Shown here: piece after piece, positions 22,584 to 34,741 of the stretch
How positions within the stretch are numbered: the stretch's first letter is position 1
Layout of the letters: every line of letters starts with the position of its first letter
Origin: Euphorbia lathyris
Lineage: Eukaryota > Streptophyta > Magnoliopsida > Malpighiales > Euphorbiaceae
Length of the DNA: 64,000 nt
Direction: 5' to 3'
NCBI RefSeq assembly: GCF_963576675.1
Contig: NC_088916.1
Coordinates: 16,406,501-16,470,500 of the forward strand
Program-made: the position numbers and the translations under genes
Notes under the pieces: generated by a model
Told to the model about the DNA's origin: nothing
The model's database searches: none
The model's input: only the letters and a program-made list of their open reading frames with translations

Positions 22584-22847
22584 GAGGGGGGAGGGGTAAT
22601 AGAATATACTTGTATAGAAAGTAAACTGTTTAAGACTTAGACTTGTATAGGAAGTCTTAAACCTATAATAGAATAGACTTGTATAGAAAGTAAACTGTTT
22701 AAGACTTAAACTTGCATAGGAAGTCTTAAACCTATCGGATAAGGTTAGAGAGTGCTTGGCCGAACCACTCTAGTATAAATATGTGGGTACTTTTCATTGT
22801 TTAATATACTGAGATAATATATTTCCCCAATATTTACATTGTTTACA
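22584..22847 (+). repeat. copia polypurine tract and 3' LTR
   Basis: The polypurine tract is the G-rich run at 22584-22596; the LTR is 22597-22847 (251 bp). The LTR begins with two tandem units of about 68 bp, has the TATA-like 'agtataaatatgtggg' near 22770 and ends in tttaca before the target duplication ctgaa. It lacks a TG start (TAATAG), perhaps by mutation. Confidence 0.85.
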
Positions 22848-22852
22848 CTGAA

Positions 22853-23178
22853 TAAGTTTTATATATACATTTATAATCAAAACTTTTACTATAAAAATGG
22901 CCCATTTCAACTTTGCACTATAAGCGGCCACACTCTTAATTTATGTTCAAGACCGATCCTGACTATGAATTTCCTAAGAGGTCAAGGTGGCACGAATCGT
23001 GGAATTATATTATAGTATTTTAATGGTTAGGTGGGGTGGCTAGAAATGTCACTTAAGCTTTTCTAACCACCTCTATTCTAACTAAAAAGCTCTCCAATGG
23101 TTAACAAATAATACTCATATTTTACATAAATTCTACACGTTATATAATATTTATATTCATTATTAACTTTTTTTGTGT
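22853..23178. other. intergenic, nothing recognised
   Basis: AT-rich sequence between the copia element and the next LINE. I see no gene or clear repeat. Confidence 0.5.
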
Positions 23179-26100
23179 TAATAAAATAATGGCCCCTCTT
23201 TCGAACCATAGTTCGATTTTGGTACGAAATGATCCAAAATCAACGAATCGCTCCTATAGAAGGTTTTTGTTTGAAAATAAGTGGTTGAGAGATGCGTCGT
23301 TAAAAGATAAAGTGGAGGAAGGTTGGAGAGGGTCGCAATTTATGCCGTTTTTGGAAAGGCTCACAAAAATAGCTGATACGTTGGAGGTTTGGGGAAAAAG
23401 AGCTGGTCAGATCAGAAAGGGAGGAAATTAAAGTTTGCTCGACACGTCTTGAGCAGTTACAGTCAGCGAGTTCAGCGGGAGCTACTCTAGAGTTTGAATC
23501 AGTCATACTGAGGTTAATCGATGGGTTACTGAAATCTGAGGACCATTGGAAAAAAAGAGCCAAGGTACAATGGCTACAAGAGGGGGATTCGAATACAAAA
23601 CTATTTCACGCGATTACTAATGGAAGAAGAAAAAGAAATAGAATTATCAAACTGCAACGCGATGATGGGGAATGGGCCACTAACACGGACGACCTTTGTA
23701 AAACAACACAGGATTACTTTTCACGGCTATTTACAGCAGATGTTAATAATTTTGTGGGTGTAACTGAGCTAATTTTGCCTAAAGTGACTGCCATTGACAA
23801 CGACATACTGTTGGGCCTCTTTACATTGGACGAATTCCAGGCGGCTCTATTCGCAATGCATCCGGACAAAGCTCCAGGGCCTGACGGTTTCAGACCTAGC
23901 TTCTTCCAAGGTTTCTGGCCACTATTAGGAACCGAAATCTTACAAGCAGGCCAACTTTGGCTCGAGTCAGGTACATTTCCCCCTAGGCTTAGCGATTCAA
24001 TCATTGCTCTCATACCTAAGTGTGATCATCCATTTACAATAAAAGACCTTAGGCCTATAACCCTTTGCAATGTTATTTATAAAATAGTTTCAAAGGTGTT
24101 AGCCAATCGCATGATGAATATACTCCCAAATACTGTGTCAGAAAATCAATCTGCTTTTATTAAAGGAAGGTCAATCCATGATAATGTCCTTATCGCCTTT
24201 GAGTTATTCATAGTATGAGGAAAAATGCTAATAGAAAAAAAGGGAGGTGGCTTTCAAAATTGATATTAGCAAGGCCTATGACAGAGTTAATTGGGACTAC
24301 CTGGCAGCTATATTAACGAAATTGGGTTTTGCAGTGGCTTGGATTAAATATATTATGATGTGCGTTACTTCTGTGAGATATTCGATTAAAGTGAATGATA
24401 GATTGGTTGGACCTTTCTTGCCACAGAGAGGATTGAGACAGGGAGACCCTATATCTCCATATTTGTTCCTATTGTGTGTGGAGGGCCTGTCAGCTCTTAT
24501 TAATGAAGTAGAGGCAAAGGGGCGATTGCATGGGGGTAAGGGTGAGTAGGAGAGCCCCTCCGGTATCACATCTTCTGTTTGCAGATGATGTTTTTTTGTT
24601 CTTCCGTGCTAGCATTGAGGAGAGTAGAGAGATGAAGCGAGTATTAAATGCTTATGACCTGGCATCTGGTCAGGCTGTCAATTTTACAAAATCTGGTATC
24701 TTATGTAGTAACAACATTGATCCCATGCTAGCCAATGAGATATCCAGTATTCTAGGAGTGTTCTAACCACTCAACACGGTACGCTATCTGGGTTTACCTT
24801 CGCTTGTTGGAAGGAAGAAGAGAGTTATTTTTGCTCATCTGAAGGATAGGTTATGGCGGAAGCTTCAAGCTTGGCGAGCCAAACCTTTATCTGAAGCTGA
24901 CAGAGCTATTTTAATCAAAGCGGTAGGTCAGGCTTTGCCCATCTATTTCATGAGCATTTTCATGTTACCCATCTCTACGGTTGAGGAGCTTCAGAGAATG
25001 TTGAACTCGTTCTGGTGGGGGAATAAGAGGGATGGTTCAAGAGGGATTAATTGGTTATCCTGGGATAAATTATGCGTCCCAAGGGATGGAGGGGGTCTGG
25101 GATTTAGAGACTTCACTGCCTTTAATTTAGCAATACTGGGAAAACAAGGGTGGTGGTTACAGTCATCTCCTGATGCGTTGGTTAGTAGGATCTTCAAAGC
25201 TAAATATTATCTTGAGGGGGATATTTTAAATGCAAAACTGGGTCATTCACCCAACTATATATGGCAAAGCATTTGGGGATCTCATGTACTGTTACAAAAA
25301 GGAGGCAGGTGGAAGCTTGGTGACGGTACATCGGTTAATGTTTGGAAGGACCCTTGGCTTCGCGATCCTCATGTTCAGAAAATCACTACGCCCATGGTAG
25401 AAGGGTTGGAGGATTTGAGGGTATGCGATTTATTCATCCCGCATTCGGTTGATTGGGATGTAAAACTCCTACAGGAATTATTCTCTGAATATGATATTGC
25501 AGCTATTACTAGATCAGTGGTTTGTAATGGTTGTGGGGCGGGATCGGCTTATTTGGAATGAGACTCGAAATGGATGCTACTCGGTTAAAGATGCATATCG
25601 ATTGGCGAGAGAGGATCTGACTGATAATCGCGAGTTGAGGGAGGAAGGATGATGGAGTGAAGTATGGGAGGCGGAAGCCCCATTTAAAGTGAGATACTTT
25701 TGCTGGCGATTAATCAGGGACTGTGTGCCGACTCAGTTCCATCTTCGACAAAGGGGTGTGGAAGTTGAGGATAGCTATGTTATGTGTGCTTCGGATACTG
25801 AAGATATATGGCATTTATTTGTGCTATGTCTGAAGGCTCAAGATGTATGGCAGAAAACGGGTCTTAATGTTCAGATCTCCAGGAACGGGGAGGACGCGAC
25901 TAACTTTGCAGATTTTTTCTTTAAAATGTGCAGGTATGGCGATAAGAGGCAAGTAGAGCTGTTCATGATGATCCTTTGAAGTTGGTGGCGAGCCCGGAAC
26001 GAGAAATTTTGGCGCCAAATTAACACGCTACCTTTGACGTTAGTGCGGGAAAGTAGAAGAATTCTAGAGGAGTGGAAAATTGCAAGGAAGAGAAGATGTT

Positions 26101-26679
26101 CAGGTGGTGTGATTACTGCTCTGTCTGCCTGCGAGAAGCTGTGGCACCGTCCGCTGCTGGGATCGACGTCCTGTTGTTCCGACGCCAGTTTCTTCACGGT
26201 GTTGGGAAAAACGGGAAGTGGTGCAGTGATACGGAATTCCGAAGGCGACTTTCTGCATGCTAGAACAACAACAATAAACAGGTTGATTGTAGTCCGGGAA
26301 GGAGAGGCGTGGGCTCTGTTAAATGCACTAAAATGGGTTTGTGAGCTGGGAATGACGAATGTGATCTTTGAGACAGACTCGCTGGAAACTGTCAACGCTA
26401 TTCACTCTCGTCGTGAGGATTTATCCGAGTTCGGAGATATTATATCACAATGTCAGTCCGCCTTGTTACTCAACAACAGTTTTTCCATCCGCTTTATCAG
26501 AAGACAAGCAAACAGCCTTGCCCATGCTTTGGCTCGGACGGGTAATCAACATGCTAGTCTAACTTATTTTGATGTTATTCCATTATTTATTTCTGACTCT
26601 GTATTGAACTTTTGCCAATCCTTGTCTCATTAATGAAATTTAATTTAAAAAAAAAATAATAATTGATAATAAAATAATG
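23179..26679 (+). mobile_element. 5'-truncated L1-like LINE
   Basis: The element is 23192 to about 26666. It is flanked by a 13-bp direct repeat, taataaaataatg (23179-23191 and 26667-26679), and ends in an A-rich tail after 26640. It starts inside the endonuclease region of ORF2, so ORF1, the 5'UTR and most of the endonuclease were never copied, as is usual for LINEs. Confidence 0.85.
23192..26633 (+). pseudogene. L1-like ORF2 remnant: reverse transcriptase, zinc domain, RNase H
   Basis: Pieces in order: the end of the endonuclease and a linker (23192-23750); reverse transcriptase (23750-24770) with PGPDGF, LRPITLCN, the ISKAYDRVNW block (24259-24288), RQGDPISPYLF and the FADD catalytic box near 24580; a further region (24935-25561) with FWWGNKR and WKLGDGTSV; a zinc-binding reverse-transcriptase-associated domain (25689-25979); and RNase H (26190-26560) ending in a stop at 26631-26633. 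Frameshifts separate the pieces near 23430, 24220, 24540, 24770 and 25560, and stops occur near 25651 and 25977. The copy is inactive. Confidence 0.9.
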
Positions 26680-27931
26680 TTTATTTAATTAATGATAAAT
26701 ATTAATTAAGATTTATTATCAATTAAATAAATAGCAAAATAATTTGATTAATATATTTGGTTGGATAAAAAATTGAGAATCGAATTTCAATATTTGTTAT
26801 CCAAATGTTCATCTATATAGTTGGTATTAAATCAAAAGTAATAATTATCAAGTCATTTCCTGTTGAATATGAAATTGAAGAACAAAAGATCTGCCACTAA
26901 GATTGCTCCCGCTTCCTTTCATCTTTAATATGCTCTCAAGTCATGAATTGGCTCTTCCTCCTGGATATAGTTGTGGAGAGCACCTTGCTATTCGTATGAG
27001 TCTATAAATAAACTACCGGAACAATAGATGGGTTCGGTCAGTTTCCATTTGGAATGCGGGTCGGAGTGTTGGAAGGTTTGCGAACGTTCTCCTCCCTCAA
27101 TGGTGGGATTTGGTACTTTTATCTAAGTTAGCCTCTAATTTTTTCCATTGAGGAACGCATCTTCCTTTTCTTTTGCTAGTGAACCAGTCGTGCTTGAGTG
27201 AGCCATATAATAACATAACATCATACTTGTTGGCTAGAACGTCAAGCACTTTGGTCATGTTGGCCAATGTTATAGCCATATTTAGAGAATTATTCTCATC
27301 TATAATTTATATATAAGATCCCTCCTAATTTCACATAGGAGGAAGAAAATCAGATCATCGGTCATTGAAGAAGTATGGAGAACTCATTCAATTTGTTCGA
27401 CTAGATCGGTAACTAGCCCTGTATTACAAGGCACATCATCTGCAACATTAAAAGCAACAGTAGTATTCTCTTTAGAACTTCTCTTTGGCGGAATTTTCAG
27501 TTGTCTCACCGAACATGCCAAAATATTGTCTCTCCTTTTTGTTTCATGCAGCTAGAGATTTTGCGAGAAAATTCCAAAAGTTGTTAAATTTGACTTCTTA
27601 GACCAAATCGATTGTGCTACGCCGAAATGATGAAAAAGTTAAAAGTCTACGAAAAAGATGAATGAGAAAGAATATGCCAAAAATAATTGGAATTTTACTA
27701 AAAATAAACTTTGAGAATTGAAACTAAATTGAAACTCAAATGATAAAAAATAAACTGATAATTGAAACTGAATGAGAAATTATAACGGAATTTTATAAAA
27801 CTTATAAGAATTTAACACAAGAGCAAACAAAAATTCTTGAAAATAAAGAAAATCAACGAGAAAATTTGAAAATAAACATTATAGATTTCAGTTTTGAATT
27901 TGTGTGTATTGTTTCTTGTGTTAAACCTTTT
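26680..27931. other. intergenic, no gene recognised
   Basis: AT-rich. A 60-codon minus-strand frame at 27097-27279 has protein-like composition, but I do not recognise it and it has no splice context. Nothing else can be supported. Confidence 0.45.
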
Positions 27932-28555
27932 GGTCTCGTTTGGTAAGATGTAATGACCTTTGTAATTGAATAACCATTACATTGAAAACTCATTAGCATG
28001 TTTGGTTGCACATTACAATTTTGTTGTAATGGAATCAGAAAACCATAAGTTAAATTTTGTTCAACAAATCTTGTAATCCCCATTAAATAGAAAAATGACT
28101 TGAATTCTCATTACATCCAAAACATGTAATTTTAATTCCTACTTTCAAAACTTCATCTAATATCTCATTTGTCAAATCTCGCATCTCAATCTAACCTCTC
28201 ATTCTTGTCAAAAACGCAAAAAGTAAAAAAAATATGAAAAATTGAAAAAAAGAAAAAGGAAAAAAAAGGAAACCGGAAAAAAGGAGAAAATAGAATAATG
28301 GTGAAAAATGTTGAAAATGGAAATTAAAAAGAACGAGAAAAATGTAAAAAAAGTGAAAAACTATACACTAATTTATTGACTTCAGTTAATCTAATTTTGT
28401 ATTTGATTTCGATTCGATTTTTTTTTGCATTTTTTGTGTTTTTCACAGTTTCATATTTTTTGTTGATTTTAATTATGTAAATAAAATTTTATGATTACAT
28501 TTAATTAGAACATAAGTATTGTAATGGTAATTACAGTCCATCATTTTTTTTATTT

Positions 28556-31500
28556 GTCAACCAAACATGGTAAACTCCGCCTGTGAGGGTCACTTGGTGG
28601 CCTTTACAGCCGGTCCCAAGCCCGGACAAAGGAGGAGGGTTGCGGTAGGTTTGTGGCGGCCAGCGTAAAACTTAGTCACATCTTATGACATGAACCATAA
28701 TATAAATACCGTTGGGGCGTTCCCTACTCAGCGACGCGCTGCACTTCCTAGACCCGGGTGTAGTGATAAATGTGCAAGGGTTGCTAGGTCGTCGCCCCGA
28801 AGCGGCGCGCCACCCCAGGACCCGGGGGTGGTGTCAAATATGCAAGGGTTGCGGGTAAATAAGCTAGTCCACGGTAATGGTATGGGTAGGGGTAAGGGTA
28901 GTAGGTTACGCTTTGGGACATGGAACATAGGTTCTTTGACAGGAAGATTAGCTGAAATTGTAGATGTTATGAAGAGGAGGAGAATAAATATATTATGCCT
29001 ACAAGAAACCAAGTGGGTTGGAGCTAAGGCTAGAGAGATAGCTCCTTGGGGTTATAAGCTTTGGTACTCAGGAAAGGATAAGGGTAGAAATGGAGTAGGT
29101 ATTCTTATTGATAGGGAGTATATTGATGAGGTAGTAGCGGTGTCTAGGAAGAGCGATAGAATTATGAGTGTTAAGCTAGTGATAGGGGATGAGGTTGTGA
29201 ATGTCATTAGTGCATATGCGCCACAAATAGGATTAGATGTGTCTATAAGACAAGCTTTTTGGGATGACTTAGAGGAAGTGGTGCAACAGGTTCCTAGGGA
29301 TGAAAAAATGGTACTAGGGGGTGATCTCAATGGACACGTGGGTTCTAGGCGAGATGGGTTTGAGAGTGTTCATGGAGGGTATGGTTTTGGAGATAAGAAT
29401 GAAGCAGGAAATGATATTTTGGAATTCGCATCAGCCTATGACTTGAGTATCATGAACACATGGTTTATGAAGAGAACATCCCACTTAGTGACTTATCGGA
29501 GTGGCGGTAATGCGAGCCAAATTGACTTCTTCTTAGTAAGGAGTGCTTGGAGAAAGAGTTATATTGATTGTAAGGTGATCCCTGGTGAGAGTACGACAAC
29601 CCAACATAGAGTAGTGGTGCTAGATTTTCGAAGTAGGAAATGTATAAGAAAACAAACACCTCAAGTAGAGACTAAGATTAAGTGGTGGAAATTGCAAGGG
29701 GAGAATCAACAAAAATTTGTGGATGAGATGACCAAAAAAGATATTTGGACTTGCAATATGGATTCAGATATAGATTCGATATGGAATAAGATGGAGCATA
29801 GTATAAGGGAAGTAGCGAAGGAAGTTCTATGGGAATCTAAAGGTAGCATGCCACCGGGTAAGGACACATCTTGGTGGACAGAAGAAGTACGACAAGCAGT
29901 AAAGAGTAAGAGAGAATCCTATAAACTATTGGGGAAATGTAGGAGTGACGAGAACTACGAAAAATACAAAGAGGCTAAAAGGGAAGTAAAGAAGGTCATA
30001 CGAGATGCTAGAGCAAAGGTGAATCGGGATTTGTATACAAGATTGGATACGAAAGAAGGGGAAAGAGACATATATAGAATTGCTCGGATGAGAGATAGGA
30101 AGACGCGAGATCTCGAAAAAGTTAAATGTGTGAAGGATGTGGACCAGAAAGTCCTAGTTGGAGATAAGGATATCAAGGAACGATGGAGGTCCTATTTTGA
30201 TGACTTATTTAATGGAGATCGCCAACAAGATGTTGGAGATATAAGTATCCATCACGATATGATAAATCATGAATGCCTGCGGAGAATTCAAAAGGGTGAA
30301 GTCAAAATGGCATTAAGTAAGATGAAGTTGAAGAAAGCAGTAGGACCTGATGGCATCCCTATTGAGATTTGGAGATGTTTGGGAGAAAGAGGAATCGAAT
30401 GGTTGACGACGTTCTTCAACAAAATTTGGAGAAACAATAAGATGCCATCAGAATGGAGGAAAAGTACCTTAATCCCTTTGTATAAGAACAAAGGCGATGT
30501 CCAAGATTGTGCCAACTATCGGGGAATCAAATTAATGAGTCACACTATGAAACTTTGGGAGCGAGTGATTGAACAAAGGCTAAGGAGGACGGTGAAGATC
30601 TCGGAAAACCAGTTTGGCTTTATGCCGGGAAGATCAACTATGGAAGCCATCCATCTAATGAGACAATTAATGGAGCACTATCGAAATAAGAAGAAAGACT
30701 TGCATATGGTTTTCATTGACTTGGAGAAAGCATATGATAAGGTACCAAGGGAAGTACTTTGGTGGGCCTTGATAAGGAAAGGCATTTCGCGGAAATATAT
30801 TGACATCATAAAGGACATGTATGAGGGAGTATGCACGAGTGTACGTACTAGTGTTGGGAAGACTGAAGAGTTTCCTATTACGATTGGAGTGCATCAAGGT
30901 TCCGCACTAAGCCCATTTCTTTTTGCCATCGTTATGGATGAACTAACAAGTTCACTTCAAGATGGTATACCATGGTGCATGCTGTTTGCAGATGATATTG
31001 TGTTGGTTGAGGAGACGAAAGAAGGAGTGGAGATGAAGTTGGAACTATGGAGGCAAACTCTAGAATCTAGAGGCTTTAAGTTGAGTCGAAGTAAGACAGA
31101 ATATTTGGAGTGTAAGTTTAGCGGCCGTAGGAGTAGGGAGGCAGGGACAATCATCCTAGATGGGAGAGTTGTTCAGGCCTCGGATTGCTTCCGGTATTTA
31201 GGATCTATTATCCAAACGGATGGAGAAGTGGATGGAGATGTTGCTCATAGGATTAAAGCTGGTTGGTCGAAGTGGAAGAGTGCTACGGGTTTCCTTTGTG
31301 ATCCCGGCATGCCTAATAGATTGAAGGGAAAATTCTACCGGACGGCAATTAGACCAGCATTGTTATATGGTATGGAGTGTTGGGCAGTGAAACACTGCCA
31401 CATCCATAAGATGTCGGTGGCGGAGATGCGTATGTTGAGATGGATGTGTGGTCACACGAGAAAGGACCGGGTGCGTAATGAAATAATTAGGACAAAAGTA

Positions 31501-31849
31501 GGGGTCACATATATTGAGAATAAAATGAGAGAAAACCGACTAAGGTGGTTTGGCCATGTGAGACGTAGAGCGCTTGATGCGCCGGTTAGAAGAACCGAAG
31601 AGTGGCAAAGGGATGTAGTGGTGAGGGGTAGGGGAAGACCTAAGCAAACTTGGAGGAGGGTGATCGAGAGTGATATGAGTTTATTGGGAATTGAGGAAAA
31701 TATGGTAGTGGATAGGACGGAGTGGAGGGAGCGAATCTGTGCCGCTGACACGACTTGATTTTCACGGTTTTATATGATGGTTCATGTTAGCCGACCCCGA
31801 ATCATTTCGGGACTAAGGCTTTGTTGTTGTTGTCAACCAAACATGGTAA
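28556..31849 (+). mobile_element. complete RTE-clade LINE
   Basis: The element is 28574-31831, flanked by the 18-bp direct repeat gtcaaccaaacatggtaa (28556-28573 and 31832-31849). It has one open frame (28690-31758) and ends in a ttg-repeat tail, not poly-A, as is typical for RTE elements. A 5'-truncated relative lies in the WHIRLY gene intron (51624-52779), very similar by eye. Confidence 0.93.
28690..31758 (+). CDS. RTE LINE protein: AP endonuclease and reverse transcriptase
   Basis: 1022 residues without interruption. An N-terminal extension rich in Arg and Pro is followed by an apurinic endonuclease-like domain (about 73-310) with [23 protein letters not shown] and GGDLNGHVG blocks, which nicks the target. 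The reverse transcriptase (about 545-820) has GPDGIP, the [12 protein letters not shown] block, [11 protein letters not shown] and the catalytic FADD near residue 767. The C-terminal part ([18 protein letters not shown]) is common in RTE proteins. All motifs I would look for are present, so the protein could be active; expression cannot be judged. The first ATG is taken as start; a later ATG near the endonuclease is possible. Confidence 0.94.
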   Translation: MNHNINTVGAFPTQRRAALPRPGCSDKCARVARSSPRSGAPPQDPGVVSNMQGLRVNKLVHGNGMGRGKGSRLRFGTWNIGSLTGRLAEIVDVMKRRRINILCLQETKWVGAKAREIAPWGYKLWYSGKDKGRNGVGILIDREYIDEVVAVSRKSDRIMSVKLVIGDEVVNVISAYAPQIGLDVSIRQAFWDDLEEVVQQVPRDEKMVLGGDLNGHVGSRRDGFESVHGGYGFGDKNEAGNDILEFASAYDLSIMNTWFMKRTSHLVTYRSGGNASQIDFFLVRSAWRKSYIDCKVIPGESTTTQHRVVVLDFRSRKCIRKQTPQVETKIKWWKLQGENQQKFVDEMTKKDIWTCNMDSDIDSIWNKMEHSIREVAKEVLWESKGSMPPGKDTSWWTEEVRQAVKSKRESYKLLGKCRSDENYEKYKEAKREVKKVIRDARAKVNRDLYTRLDTKEGERDIYRIARMRDRKTRDLEKVKCVKDVDQKVLVGDKDIKERWRSYFDDLFNGDRQQDVGDISIHHDMINHECLRRIQKGEVKMALSKMKLKKAVGPDGIPIEIWRCLGERGIEWLTTFFNKIWRNNKMPSEWRKSTLIPLYKNKGDVQDCANYRGIKLMSHTMKLWERVIEQRLRRTVKISENQFGFMPGRSTMEAIHLMRQLMEHYRNKKKDLHMVFIDLEKAYDKVPREVLWWALIRKGISRKYIDIIKDMYEGVCTSVRTSVGKTEEFPITIGVHQGSALSPFLFAIVMDELTSSLQDGIPWCMLFADDIVLVEETKEGVEMKLELWRQTLESRGFKLSRSKTEYLECKFSGRRSREAGTIILDGRVVQASDCFRYLGSIIQTDGEVDGDVAHRIKAGWSKWKSATGFLCDPGMPNRLKGKFYRTAIRPALLYGMECWAVKHCHIHKMSVAEMRMLRWMCGHTRKDRVRNEIIRTKVGVTYIENKMRENRLRWFGHVRRRALDAPVRRTEEWQRDVVVRGRGRPKQTWRRVIESDMSLLGIEENMVVDRTEWRERICAADTT

Positions 31850-31978
31850 TAGAATCGCTATTGCATTCCATTACATTACAATTTTGATTACATTACGACT
31901 TTGATTACATTACATTGCATTACGGAATACCAAACCAACCCTTAAAGTATACTATAAATATTATGTAAACTTATTTAG

Positions 31979-32366
31979 AGATCTATCTTCTCTCTCTCAG
32001 ATCTATTTCTCTTTTTCAGATCTGTCTTCTCTCTCTCAGATCTGTTGTCATGGTGAAGAATTTGTATGAAGATTGAGAGTTTTGAGATCTATCTCTTCTC
32101 TTTTAGATCTTTCTCTCTCTTTTAGATCTATCTTCTCTTTTTCAGATCTGTCTTCTCTCTCTCAGATCTGTTGTCATGGTGAAGAATTTTTATGAAGATG
32201 GAGAATTTTGAGATCTATCTTCTCTCTCTCAGATCTATTTCTCTCTTTTAGATCTTTTTTCTCTCTTTTAGATCTATCTTCTCTCTCTCAAATCTTTTTC
32301 TCTCTTTTAGATCTTTTTCTCTCTTTTAGATCTATCTCCTCTCTCTCTCTCTCTCGGCTAGGGTTC
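31979..32366 (+). promoter_or_regulatory. LINE 5'UTR with repeated agatct units
   Basis: Many copies of an 'agatctatcttctctctctc'-like pyrimidine-rich unit, with a longer duplicated block about 126 bp apart (phrases starting near 32044 and 32170 that include gtcatggtgaagaattt). Tandem 5'UTR units act as promoters in some L1 elements; that role here is inference. Confidence 0.6.
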
Positions 32367-34526
32367 ATGGTAAAGCGTGTTAGGGATAGATCTAGGGAGA
32401 GGGGGGCTGTGGCCGGCAAGGGGGGGTCGGATCTGGAGGGGATTTGCGGCAAGAAAGGGGGCGGCGGCCTGGTGGTTTGGGGCGAGAAGGGTGAGGCAGG
32501 TTTTGTTGGTGGCGAGCGTGCGCCTGGTGTAGATCGGGGCGGGGCGCTTGGCGGGGTGGAGGCAGGGGAATCCAGGGGCGTCGGTAGGGATCTCGTGGGC
32601 ATGGATGGTGCATCGGCAGGGTTCTCGTGGGCACCGCCCATGCGGCTGGGGACGGATCTTTGCGATCCACAGGCAGCAGATTCGGCAAGGTTGTCGCGGC
32701 TGGGTGCGGATCAATGGGAGATACGGACGGCTGGGTTTTTTGATGCCGGGGGTAAGGCTCCCCCAATCTCGGGGGGAGAAGTGGGGCGGGGGGTACCTGG
32801 CATAGGGCTATACGCCGATAGTGCCGGGCACTGCCCAGGCGCTGCCGGCTCCTCGGCCGGGCAGTGGGCTGGGGCTGTCGGCGCAGTGCCTTGCGCGGGA
32901 TCCTCTCCTCCGGGCTGTGAGGGGCAGGCAGGGGCTACGACGGGGAGGCAGGCTGCCTCGGGTCTGGATGTTTCTAATAATTCGGGAAGGGTGGGTGTTG
33001 TAGGAGTAGCTCATGGGAAGACGGTCTCCCCCAGACCTAGGGTTCAGATGAGCGAGATTGGTAAAAACTCTTGGAAGGACACGGTCATGGGGGTGGCTGA
33101 GGAAGAGCCGGTTTTAGAGGAAGTTTTAATGGTGGGAGATTCTGATGATATGTTTTCGGATTCTGATGAGGAAGATAATGGCCAGGAGGATCCTCTCTGT
33201 CCGATCATTAGACTTTCCGCTGCAGAGAAGCGTGAGCTTAGAGAGAAGTGGAAGGTGTCTTTGATTGTTACTGTCCTGGGTAAGCGAATTAGTTTTAACT
33301 ATTTTGCCCAAAGAATACAAGCGCAGTGGGCAAGGAAAGGTAAAGTCAGTATTACTGACCTGGAAAATGACTACTATGTCATTAAATTTACCAGGGTTGA
33401 GGATTATAATTCGGTTATCAAGGGAGGCCCATATATCATTTCCAATCATGTTTTGGCCTTAAAGCCTTGGGTTCCTAATTTTAATCCTCACGACTGTTCG
33501 GTTAACAGGATCTTGACTTGGGTAAGATTCTCGGGCCTTCCCATTGAGTACTACAGTGAAAACTTTCTAAGTAAAATAGGAGGTTTGGTTGGTAAGGTCC
33601 ACCATGTGGACAAGACTACAATTGGGGCCATTAGGGATAAGTTTGCTAGGGTATGTATAGATGTTGATCTGGCTAAACCTTTACTTTCAAAGTTCTGTGT
33701 TCAGGATAAAGTGTTCTTTATTGAGTATGAAGGTTTACATAACATCTGTTATGATTGTGGCATGTATGGTCATTCTCAGCCAAATTGTATCAAAAAAGGC
33801 CGGGTTTAGGCAGACTTTACCATTAGGTGTTCTCTACTTTCTTTTTTTTTACTTGGTTGCCCTAAAAGGGAGAGGGTTGTTATAGAGAGGGTTGAGAGTA
33901 GTGTGCGGATTACTGGAGGGAACCATGGGTATGAAGGGAACTTTGGTCCCTGGATGGTGGCAAAGAGGCCCGCTAGACGTAGGAATCAACCTGCAGTGGT
34001 TCACAATTGTCCTCCTGATATCAACACAAATTCTAAGTCCCTTTCTCCTAAAGCTACTATTATTCCAAATGTCAAGGAGAAGCCTGTCCTCAAAGCTAGA
34101 AAGGAGGCTGGGGTTTCTTCAGTAGCCTTGCCTGGGTCCAGATTTGGGGCCCTGATGATTGAGGAAGTTCAAGAGTCGGACCAAGATGAGAATCATATGG
34201 ATCAGAGTATTCCAGGATTGGAGTCTGTAGATCCAGTCGAGAAGGTGGTTGAATCTGTGAACCCGCTTTTTGTCTCTAAGGATGAAGCCAAGGGGGGGAC
34301 CCTGACCCTTGCAGCTAGAAGGATGAAGAAATCAAATGAGGTTAGTATTCCTGTTCCTGGTATTGATCCTGGGATTGGGAAATCTATGGGAGTTAACAAA
34401 ACTAATATGAAAAAGCTTAAAGGAAAACAAAAAAGTGGCCTTAACACTTTGGCGTTTCCAGATAAGAGGGGGCCTGGGGGTACCTCGGTAAGGCTCTCAG
34501 GAGCCCCTAGTAAATACCTGGCTTAG
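32367..34526 (+). pseudogene. L1-like ORF1 (nucleic-acid-binding protein), frameshifted
   Basis: The start is ATG 32367, after the pyrimidine tract. Residues 1 to about 230 are Gly-rich and GC-rich, probably disordered. Then comes a DUF4283-like domain (about 33220-33700) and a CCHC zinc knuckle C-x2-C-x4-H-x4-C near 33746-33790. The frame ends at 33809, but the C-terminal part (GPWMVAKRP near 33940, to the stop at 34526) follows in another frame, so there is a frameshift and stop between 33809 and 33903. In related LINEs this protein coats the element RNA. Confidence 0.85.
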
Positions 34527-34741
34527 GGTAGGGGTGTGGTCAGTTGTCCTCCTTTCTATGGATTTGTTATTTTGGAATGTTAGGGGTGCGGCTAGCAAGG
34601 CTACCCGTATCCATATTAATGATCTTATTAAGCAGTTTAATCCATCTTGTTTTGCTCTTTTGGAAACTAAGATTAGTGGTGAGAAAGCAGATGAGGTGGT
34701 TAAGAAGTTTAAGAACTGGCACTGTGTTAGATCGGAGGCAA

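Larger units (their letters stand above)
1791..22852 (+). mobile_element. Ty1/copia LTR retrotransposon, decayed, 5' LTR split by a 16-kb insert
   Basis: The element proper runs 1796-22847 and is flanked by the 5-bp direct repeat ctgaa (1791-1795 and 22848-22852), the expected copia target duplication. Order on the plus strand is 5' LTR (two pieces, 1796-1909 and 18147-18355), primer binding site (18356), decayed gag-pol, polypurine tract (22584), 3' LTR (22597-22847). The internal region has many stops, mostly of the kind produced by C-to-T or G-to-A change, so the copy is old and inactive. Everything from 1910 to 18146 is a later insertion in the 5' LTR or an expansion inside it. The reverse transcriptase motifs are loosely like the Ale/Retrofit lineage; that assignment is a guess. 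Confidence 0.75.
27932..31942. mobile_element. terminal-inverted-repeat element split by the RTE LINE
   Basis: Left end ggtctcgtttggta..., right end ...taccaaaccaaccctt: imperfect inverted termini, followed inwards on both sides by repeats of 'attacatt'/'gtaatg'. Without the RTE insert it would be about 735 bp and non-coding, like a MITE. I could not settle the target duplication, so the superfamily (hAT or Harbinger-like) is open. Confidence 0.55.

Noticed and set aside
27097..27279. 60-codon minus-strand frame as a gene fragment
   Set aside because: The composition looks plausible, but there is no recognised family, splice context or neighbouring exon.
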